Assembly (NCBI GenBank): GCA_005877535.1
Contig: VBOM01000033.1
Location: 1 to 6,118 of the forward strand
Length of the DNA stretch: 6,118 nt
Reading direction: 5' to 3'
Source: Nitrospirota bacterium
GTDB lineage: Bacteria > Nitrospirota > Nitrospiria > Nitrospirales > Nitrospiraceae
Below are positions 1 through 4,998 of the stretch, in pieces. A program made the translations under genes and the position numbers. A model generated the notes under the pieces. It did no database searches. It was not told the origin of the DNA and saw only the letters and a list, made by a program, of their open reading frames with translations. The stretch's first letter is position 1, and the number at the start of each line of letters is the position of its first letter.

Positions 1-25
1 GAACCTTCGACCTTTGGGTTATGAG
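1..25 (-). other. 3' half of a tRNA-Met/Ile2-like (CAU) gene; probable att site of a genomic island
   Basis: Read on the minus strand, bases 25 to 1 fit tRNA geometry exactly: a 7-nt anticodon loop CTCATAA (anticodon CAU), a 3' anticodon-stem strand CCCAA, a 5-nt variable loop AGGTC, a T-stem strand GAAGG, then TTC opening the T-loop at the window edge. The 5' side does not fit: the five bases before the loop (ACGGC) pair with CCCAA at only two positions, and no D-arm (GTAGCTCAG-like) is seen upstream. It is therefore a tRNA 3' half, not a functional tRNA. Tyrosine integrases commonly recombine in the anticodon loop and leave such a half at the distal att junction. In that geometry the chromosome lies left of base 1 and the element lies to the right. 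Elongator Met and lysidine-type Ile tRNAs cannot be separated from this fragment. Confidence 0.66.
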
Positions 26-152
26 GCCGTAAGAGGTAATTTCTTAACACCCTGATTTTCCGTCTGGTTTCTCGCTTTTATAAATTAATCACGGGCTTAC
101 AGCTTTCTATCTGTTTCGGTTGCTTCTAACGGTTCTATGCTTTTCGACGCTC

Positions 153-173
153 TTTAGCACAGATTTAGCACAG
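153..173. repeat. 11-bp tandem repeat, about 1.9 copies
   Basis: TTTAGCACAG occurs at 153-162 and again at 164-173, separated by one A, giving an 11-bp period close to one helical turn. It lies about 130 bp from the tRNA half-site. Spaced short direct repeats near an att core can be integrase arm sites or excisionase sites, but only two copies are seen, so this role is conjecture. Confidence 0.5.
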
Positions 174-209
174 CGCCGTGGGGTGAACCCCTCCGTTGAG
201 ACACCAGAA

Positions 210-377
210 TTAGCAAACATTGTTCTTTTCAACCTCTGATTCAGCTGATTCGATGATGAGGATGGGGTGCTGTACCAGGAGCGCCTCGGCAATAACCTGT
301 CCGTCCGTGATCCTTACAGCGACCTATCCGCTATGAATCTTCCGGGCCAGCGCCGATCTTTCGGCACGTGCCGTCAT
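210..377 (-). pseudogene. Small reading frame with strong Shine-Dalgarno, interrupted by an in-frame TAG
   Basis: On the minus strand an ATG (377-375) lies 9 nt downstream of AGGAGGA. It opens MTARAERSALARKIHSG, then meets TAG (326-324), and the same frame continues for 37 codons (starting VAVRITDGQVIAEALL and ending EKNNVC) to a TAA at 212-210. Both halves have protein-like, charged and amphipathic composition, and the second half contains a hydrophobic run HPILII. The product would be about 55 residues if the amber codon were sense. No family is recognised. It lies downstream of the leftward promoter at 525-553, so it may be the remnant of the gene once divergent from the MarR regulator. 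Alternatives are a real 17-residue peptide gene or a chance frame; the strong ribosome binding site is the main support. Confidence 0.35.
362..373. repeat. Perfect 12-bp palindrome CGGCACGTGCCG
   Basis: Bases 362-373 equal their own reverse complement, with a CACGTG core. The palindrome lies just inside the start of the minus-strand small frame, where it encodes part of Thr-Ala-Arg-Ala. It could be a dimeric-regulator site or a coding coincidence. The symmetry ends at 361/374, there is no loop, and no T-run follows, so it is not a terminator. Confidence 0.45.
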
Positions 378-386
378 TTCGGCAAA

Positions 387-393
387 TCCTCCT
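387..393 (-). promoter_or_regulatory. Strong Shine-Dalgarno AGGAGGA on the minus strand
   Basis: TCCTCCT on the plus strand reads AGGAGGA on the minus strand, with 9 nt to the ATG at 377-375. This is a near-perfect anti-16S match at good spacing, and it decides the start of the small interrupted frame. A chance match of this quality is possible but unlikely. Confidence 0.42.
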
Positions 394-502
394 AGGCACT
401 TTGCTGTTTTCGCTACAGAGATCTATGAACGAGTCCACTCAATCTTCTCTAGTTTCAGCGGCTTCGACGACTAAGCCACGCGGAAGGCTGCTGGAATGCG
501 AA

Positions 503-531
503 TTGCTTTCCATTTGTATATGCAATAATAT
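503..531 (+). promoter_or_regulatory. Candidate promoter of the MarR-efflux operon
   Basis: A TTGCTT box (503-508) and a TAATAT box (526-531) are separated by 17 bp. Each matches the sigma-70 consensus only partly (3/6 and 4/6). Transcription would start near 538 and give a short leader of about 23 nt before the regulator ATG at 561. Its -10 overlaps that of the leftward promoter, and the palindrome at 514-525 sits in its spacer, so a bound repressor would block it. Confidence 0.38.
514..525. promoter_or_regulatory. Candidate MarR operator, imperfect palindrome TTGTATATGCAA
   Basis: Five of the six base pairs of this 12-bp inverted repeat are symmetric. The TTG-N6-CAA pattern resembles sites bound by several MarR-family dimers. 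It lies in the spacer of the rightward promoter and touches the -10 of the leftward one, 35 bp upstream of the regulator gene. A wider pair, ATTGC (502-506) and GCAAT (522-526), is also present. Autoregulation is inferred from position and from the usual behaviour of the family. Confidence 0.4.
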
Positions 532-553
532 TCCCGAATGAAAAAGGAGTCAA
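525..553 (-). promoter_or_regulatory. Near-consensus sigma-70 promoter reading leftward
   Basis: On the minus strand TTGACT (plus 553-548) is followed by exactly 17 bp and then TATTAT (plus 530-525). Each hexamer matches the consensus at 5 of 6 positions, which is better than the rightward promoter. Transcription would start near 518 and run toward the tRNA half-site, passing the Shine-Dalgarno at 387-393 after a leader of about 130 nt. It implies a divergent transcription unit left of the regulator, where no intact gene remains. Confidence 0.45.
544..549 (+). promoter_or_regulatory. Shine-Dalgarno of the MarR regulator (AAGGAG)
   Basis: AAGGAG lies 11 nt before the ATG at 561, slightly longer than usual spacing. 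No other start in this frame has a comparable site, so it supports 561 as the start. Confidence 0.6.
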
Positions 554-560
554 ACACACC

Positions 561-1034
561 ATGAAAAAGGATAAGGATATTATTGATCGTATAGCGCATG
601 AGTGCCTGCTGATGCGCGTGCGCAAACTTGATCGGGTGCTCACGAGTATCTACGATGCTGAACTCCGTCCATTCGGCCTGAAAGCCAGCCAAACGAACGT
701 TGTGGTTCTTATAGCCAAGGCTGGCCCCATTCGACGCATCGAGATTGGGAGGCGCCTGCACCTCGACCCATCCACGCTGACCCGGAATCTGAAGATCATG
801 CTGATCAATGGTTGGATCCAAGAGATTGCGGATGGGGAAGACGGCCGGGGCCTCCCCGTACAGATTACAGTCCAAGGTCGTGCCCTGCTGAATCAAATCG
901 GTCCGTCTTGGCGAAAGGCCCAAACTCGTACGGAGAAGTTTCTTGGGGCTGCTGGCGCGACACTTATGCGAAAGCTTGCTGAAAATAGCATCGACCCGGC
1001 CCGTGAAGGTCGCCCGAATCGTGGATCAGGGTGA
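561..1034 (+). CDS. MarR-family transcriptional regulator with an altered C-terminus
   Basis: The protein is a small winged-helix regulator, predicted to bind a palindromic operator as a dimer and to release it on binding a ligand; here the efflux operon downstream is its likely target. An N-terminal helix (about residues 8-30, LLMRVRKLDRVLTSIYD) is followed by the DNA-binding core (about 50-85), including IEIGRRLHLDPSTLTRNL as helix-turn-helix. The wing around EDGRGLPVQITVQGRALL (about 94-111) replaces the common DxRD wing motif with DGEDGRG. The C-terminal helix runs to about residue 143 (RKLAENS). From about 144 the tail (IDPAREGRPNRGSG) is not MarR-like: this DNA encodes adaptor sequence in another frame, so the natural C-terminus and stop appear to have been deleted. 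The length of 157 residues is near normal, and the DNA-binding core is intact. Function as a repressor is plausible but unproven, because the dimer interface includes the C-terminal helix. Confidence 0.88.
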   Translation: MKKDKDIIDRIAHECLLMRVRKLDRVLTSIYDAELRPFGLKASQTNVVVLIAKAGPIRRIEIGRRLHLDPSTLTRNLKIMLINGWIQEIADGEDGRGLPVQITVQGRALLNQIGPSWRKAQTRTEKFLGAAGATLMRKLAENSIDPAREGRPNRGSG

Positions 1035-1858
1035 CAGTGTGATGAGTTTTGCGGGGGACGTGCGAGCGCGCTATGAGACGATGTTGTCCTTCCGCGTGCC
1101 CGGCAAGTTGTTGGCACGACACGTCGATGTGGGTGACCGCGTGCGCAAGGGACAGGTATTGGCGCGGCTGGATCAGAACGATTACCGTCTCGCCGTGCAA
1201 GACCTTCAGGCGCAGCTGGCCTCGGCCGTCGCCGATCGGGACTTCTTACGCGACGATGTGGCGAGATACCGTGAGCTGTTGGCGCAAAAGGTCACCAGCC
1301 CACCTGAATTCGACCGCCATCAAACCGCCTACACCACGGCGCGAGAACGGGCGGCGGCGCTCGAAGCCCAACTGGGCCATGCGGTCAATCAGTTGGCGTA
1401 CACCGAGTTGGCGGCCGACCGGGATGGCGTGGTCACAGCATTGGAAGTCGAAACGGGGCAGGTCGTCAGCGCCAGTCAGGCCATCGTCAAGGTGGCTCAA
1501 CTCGACGGAGGATCAGGAAGCCGCGCAATTGGGCATGACGGCGACGGTCTGGGTTCCTTCGAACACGCCCTCTCAAATGACCGTCCCGCTCTCGGCCGTG
1601 TTTACCCCACAGAACAAGCCGGGGCAGCCCCATGTATGGCTGGTAGATGAGCAGACCAGCACGGTCAGGTCCGTGCCAGTTCAGGTCGGTGAAACTCTGG
1701 ATGGGGAACGCATTGCCGTAACGGGACTCGCCTCTGGGCAGTTGCTGGTCAGCGCCGGCGTCCAGCGCCTTGCGGAAGGACAGGCCGTGCGTGTGCCGGA
1801 CGCGATCGCATTGGCGATGAATGGACAGAGCGTTGAAAATGGAGGGCGTCAGCCATGA
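991..1858 (+). pseudogene. Broken RND periplasmic adaptor (HlyD/AcrA-type membrane fusion protein)
   Basis: An adaptor bridges pump and outer-membrane channel in the periplasm. Here the N-terminal part (991-1506, frame 1) shows the pre-lipoyl strand RPVKVARIV, the first lipoyl half (LSFRVPGKLLARHVDVGDRV, then GQVLARLD), the alpha-hairpin, and the second lipoyl half with YTELAADRDGVV and GQVVSASQAIVKVAQLD. The C-terminal part (about 1511-1858, frame 2) shows LGMTATVWVP, VPLSAVF, HVWLVD and the membrane-proximal end GERIAVTGLASGQLLVSAG. The two parts are in different frames, and the beta-barrel segment between them, roughly 75-80 residues in relatives, is absent. The signal peptide and lipobox are also missing, because regulator sequence runs straight into the adaptor. 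Frame 1 terminates at 1648-1650. A TTG at 943 with GGAG upstream or the ATG at 1042 could start a truncated product, but without an export signal. The frame-2 end overlaps the permease start by ATGA, which confirms the original operon order. Confidence 0.85.
1841..1845 (+). promoter_or_regulatory. Shine-Dalgarno of the RND permease (GGAGG)
   Basis: GGAGG lies 9 nt before the ATG at 1855, inside the adaptor 3' end. It lets the permease be translated independently although ribosomes on adaptor frame 1 stop at 1650. Confidence 0.7.
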
Positions 1859-4800
1859 AAGACTTCAACCTGAGCGAATGGGGACTCACACACCGCGCCT
1901 TCACCGGTTTTCTCATGGCGCTTTTGCTGCTAGGTGGGATTTTCGCCTATTTCCAACTGCGACAGCGGGAAGACCCGGAATTCACGTTTCGGGTGATGGT
2001 CGTCAAAACCCTGTATCCCGGCGCCACCGCGCTGGAAGTGGAACAGCAGGTGACCGACCGGCTGGAAAAGAAAATTCAGGAACTGCCGAACCTGGACTTC
2101 TTGCGCAGTTACTCGAAACCCGGCGAATCGGTGATTTTTGTCACGCCTCGTGAAGATACACCGCCCAAAGACATTCCCGACCTCTGGTATCAAGTGCGCA
2201 AGAAGGTGGGCGACATCCGCATGGCGCTGCCGCCCGGCATTGTCGGGCCCTTTTTCAATGACGAGTTCGGCGATACCTACAGCCTCCTCTATGCATTCTC
2301 TGGCGAAGGCTACAGCTATGCCGAGCTCAAACAGGCGGTCGATTCGACCCGTCAGCAACTCCTGCGCGTCAAGGATGTCGAAAAAGTCGATCTCATTGGC
2401 GTTCAGGATGAAAAGATTTATGTCGAGTTTTCCGACAAGAAGCTGGCCGAACTGGGACTGGACGCCTCGGTGGTTGCCGAGGCCTTGCAGGCGCAGAACG
2501 GCCTGACACCGGCCGGAACGGTGATTTCCGTACAGCGCAATCTCCCCCTCCGACTCACCGGCTCCTTCGATTCGGTGGAGAGCATGGCGAACCTTGCCGT
2601 GCGGGTCGAGGGCCGAACCTTGCGCGTCGGCGATTTTGCCAAGGTCACTCGGGGCTACATCGACCCGTCCGAATTCAAGATGCGCTTCAACGGCAAAGAA
2701 AGTATCGGCCTCGGCGTCACGATGAACAAAACCGGCGACGTGCTGGAATTAGGAAAGACGCTGGAAGCGACCATGAGCCGAATCGAGGAGGGACTTCCTG
2801 TCGGAATCGAAGTTCAACGGGTCGCTGATCAATCGCGGGTGGTCAAGACCGCCATCGGCGAATTCACGCGCACCTTCTTCGAGGCCTTGGCGGCGGTGCT
2901 GCTCGTCAGCTTTCTGAGCCTCGGCTTTCGCACCGGCTCCGTGGTTGCGCTCACGGTGCCCCTGGTTCTGGCCGGCACGCTGTTATGTATGCTGCTGTTT
3001 GGGATGGAAATTCATCGTATCTCGCTGGGAGCCTTGATCCTTGCCCTTGGCCTCCTGGTAGACGACGCGATGATCGCCATCGAGATGATGGCACGCAAAC
3101 TCGAAGAAGGCTGGGATCGGATGCGCGCCGCGACCTATGCCTACCGTGCCACGGCGTTTCCGATGCTGACTGGAACCTTAATCACCATTGCGGGCTTTCT
3201 GCCGGTCGGTCTCGCGAAGTCCGCAGCCGGTGAATACACGGTGGCGATTTTCCAGGTGGTGGGTATTTCGCTGTTGCTGTCATGGATCGGCGCGGTGGTC
3301 TTCACGCCCTACTTGGGCTTTCTGGTGCTCAAGGTCCGGGCGAACGGCGATACGCTCCGCCAGGACCTGTTCGATACACCGTTCTACAACCGGTTGCGCC
3401 GCTGGGTGGATGCGTGTGTTGAGCATCGCAAGACAGTCATCATCGGCACGGTGGCGTTGTTCGGCGTCGGCGTCGCGACCCTGGCCCACGTGCCCGAACA
3501 GTTTTTTCCGCTGTCCAATCGGCCGGAAGTCATCATCGACCTCTGGTTGCCGGAGGGCAGTGCCTTCACGCAAACCGAAGCAGCCGCCAAACGCATGGAG
3601 GCGCTTCTCGCCAAGGACGAGGACGTGGTGAATTATGCGGCCTATCTCGGTGGTGGGAGTCCGCGGTTTTTTCTGCTCATCGTCCAGCAATTGGCGAATA
3701 CCAATTTGGCCGAATTTGTGGTGATGACCAAAGACAACGAAGCCCGCGAACGGGTGATGCAACGCATTCGACTGGCATTCGCCACGGATTTCCCGGACGT
3801 GCGCGGACGGGTCATGCGCCTCAATGTCGGGCCGCCAATGGATTATCCGGTGGTGTTCAGGGTGTTCGGCGAAGATCCCACCCTCCTTCGACGCCTCGCG
3901 GACCGAGTGGCCGAGGTCGTGCGCGCCAACCCCCATACGGTGGATGTGAACGACGACTGGCATGAGCGCATCCCTTCGTTCCGTCTCGTGCTCGACCAGG
4001 ACAAGGCGCGCGCACTCGGCGTCTCAACGTCAACCCTCTCGCAAGCGTTGCAAGCCCACTATACGGGCATCGCCGTCGGGCAGTTCCGCGAGGACGACAA
4101 GCTCATCGACATCGTGTGGCGAGCGCAAAAGAACCTGCGCGTCACGGCCGATGGATTGCCCGACGTCACGGTTCGGACAGCCAACGGTCGATCGGCACCG
4201 CTGGCCCAATTCGTCAAGTTCGAAACCGTGTTCGAGGACGGCGTACGCTGGCGCCGCAACCGCTTTCCGGCTATCTCGGTCCGAGCCGACGTGGCCGACG
4301 GTATGTTGGCACCCGACGTGGCGGCGCAAATCATCCCTCAGCTCAAATCCATCGAAGAACAACTGCCGGCCGGCTATTTCATCGAAACCGGCGCGGCCAA
4401 GGAAGACGCCTGGACCGCCCAGAAGTCGATCCTGATTTGGATCCCGCTGGTGGTGATCGCGACGCTCGTTCTGCTGATGGTGCAGTTGCAGAACCTGTCC
4501 CGGACCTTCCTGGTGTTCGTCACGGCGCCCTTGGGAGTGATCGGCGCGGCATTCGCCCTGCTGCTGTTCCGGGCACCCTTCGGCTTCGTGGCCCTGCTCG
4601 GCATCATCGCGCTGGCCGGCATGATCATGCGCAACTCGGTGATCCTCGTCGATCAGATCGAACAGGACGAAAAGGCAGGACGCGATACCTGGTCCGCCAT
4701 CGTCGAATCGACGGTGCGGCGTTTCCGGCCCATTCTGTTGACCGCGGCGGCGGCCATCCTGGCCATGATACCGCTGTCGCGCAACGACTTCTTCGGGCCC

Positions 4801-4998
4801 CAGGCGATCGCCATCATGGGCGGGCTGACGGTAGCCACCGCGCTCACGATCTTCTTTTTCCCGGCCCTCTATGCCGCGTGGTTCAAGGTCGAACGGACGC
4901 CTCGGGCCGGTCGCCAAGAGACTGCGCTTCCGTTTTATCCAACACATAACGGTACGCCAGAGGAACAGCCGGTTGCTGTTCCGGGAGGTGTCGCATGA
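1855..4998 (+). CDS. AcrB-type RND efflux permease (HAE-1-like), intact
   Basis: This is an inner-membrane, proton-driven exporter expected to act as a trimer and pass hydrophobic or amphipathic compounds to an outer-membrane channel. Its 1047 residues match AcrB-like pumps (about 1050). TM1 is at about 15-35, followed by a large periplasmic loop, TM2-TM6 at about 341-492, TM7 at about 527-545, a second large loop, and TM8-TM12 at about 859-1009. The TM4 proton-relay pair is present as D403-D404 (GLLVDDAMIAIE), which fits drug pumps rather than the DG-type TM4 of CzcA metal pumps. R956 and T963 in RFRPILLT align with AcrB R971 and T978. The TM10 position of AcrB K940 is arginine (R926 in GMIMRNSVILVD). 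The start has GGAGG upstream and overlaps the adaptor stop. The reading frame is uninterrupted. The substrate cannot be read from the sequence, and pumping by the usual mechanism would need an adaptor supplied in trans. Confidence 0.95.
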   Translation: MKDFNLSEWGLTHRAFTGFLMALLLLGGIFAYFQLRQREDPEFTFRVMVVKTLYPGATALEVEQQVTDRLEKKIQELPNLDFLRSYSKPGESVIFVTPREDTPPKDIPDLWYQVRKKVGDIRMALPPGIVGPFFNDEFGDTYSLLYAFSGEGYSYAELKQAVDSTRQQLLRVKDVEKVDLIGVQDEKIYVEFSDKKLAELGLDASVVAEALQAQNGLTPAGTVISVQRNLPLRLTGSFDSVESMANLAVRVEGRTLRVGDFAKVTRGYIDPSEFKMRFNGKESIGLGVTMNKTGDVLELGKTLEATMSRIEEGLPVGIEVQRVADQSRVVKTAIGEFTRTFFEALAAVLLVSFLSLGFRTGSVVALTVPLVLAGTLLCMLLFGMEIHRISLGALILALGLLVDDAMIAIEMMARKLEEGWDRMRAATYAYRATAFPMLTGTLITIAGFLPVGLAKSAAGEYTVAIFQVVGISLLLSWIGAVVFTPYLGFLVLKVRANGDTLRQDLFDTPFYNRLRRWVDACVEHRKTVIIGTVALFGVGVATLAHVPEQFFPLSNRPEVIIDLWLPEGSAFTQTEAAAKRMEALLAKDEDVVNYAAYLGGGSPRFFLLIVQQLANTNLAEFVVMTKDNEARERVMQRIRLAFATDFPDVRGRVMRLNVGPPMDYPVVFRVFGEDPTLLRRLADRVAEVVRANPHTVDVNDDWHERIPSFRLVLDQDKARALGVSTSTLSQALQAHYTGIAVGQFREDDKLIDIVWRAQKNLRVTADGLPDVTVRTANGRSAPLAQFVKFETVFEDGVRWRRNRFPAISVRADVADGMLAPDVAAQIIPQLKSIEEQLPAGYFIETGAAKEDAWTAQKSILIWIPLVVIATLVLLMVQLQNLSRTFLVFVTAPLGVIGAAFALLLFRAPFGFVALLGIIALAGMIMRNSVILVDQIEQDEKAGRDTWSAIVESTVRRFRPILLTAAAAILAMIPLSRNDFFGPQAIAIMGGLTVATALTIFFFPALYAAWFKVERTPRAGRQETALPFYPTHNGTPEEQPVAVPGGVA
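4984..4989 (+). promoter_or_regulatory. Shine-Dalgarno of the outer-membrane factor (GGAGGT)
   Basis: GGAGGT lies 5 nt before the ATG at 4995 and inside the last permease codons. It fixes the start of the lipoprotein and supports translational coupling through the ATGA overlap at 4995-4998. Confidence 0.72.

Larger units (their letters stand above)
26..500. other. Region without an intact gene, at the presumed island edge
   Basis: No open reading frame with convincing family features was found here on either strand. The stretch looks more AT-rich than the operon. It contains an 11-bp tandem repeat (153-173), a GGGG-TGAA-CCCC mini-hairpin (180-191) without a T-run, a 12-bp perfect palindrome (362-373), a direct repeat of TTTCGGCA (359-366 and 377-384) and a small amber-interrupted reading frame on the minus strand (210-377). 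A tRNA-integrated element often carries its integrase next to an att site, but no recognisable integrase is present in this interval. The integrase could lie at the other end of the element or have been lost. Confidence 0.55.

Noticed and set aside
1..90. A complete tRNA gene continuing to the right of base 25 on the minus strand
   Set aside because: The 5' anticodon-stem strand does not pair, and no D-arm or acceptor strand is found at the right distance.
180..191. GGGG-TGAA-CCCC hairpin as a terminator
   Set aside because: The stem is only 4 bp and neither strand has a following T-run.
107..292. Minus-strand 61-codon frame ending RSNRNR, considered as an integrase C-terminus
   Set aside because: It shows no catalytic R-H-R-Y elements of tyrosine recombinases, begins at a TTG without a good ribosome binding site, and overlaps the better-supported small frame.
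538..564. An 8-codon frame (MKKESNTP) whose stop overlaps the MarR ATG as ATGA
   Set aside because: It has no Shine-Dalgarno of its own, and the putative transcript would begin at its ATG. The AAGGAG inside it is better explained as the ribosome binding site of the regulator.
471..923. Minus-strand 150-codon frame opposite the regulator gene
   Set aside because: It is antisense to a clear MarR coding sequence and has no recognisable family features, so it is a shadow frame.
943..1650. A functional short adaptor starting at the TTG at 943
   Set aside because: The start lies inside MarR coding sequence, there is no export signal, and the beta-barrel and membrane-proximal domains are absent from this frame, so it is treated as part of the pseudogene.
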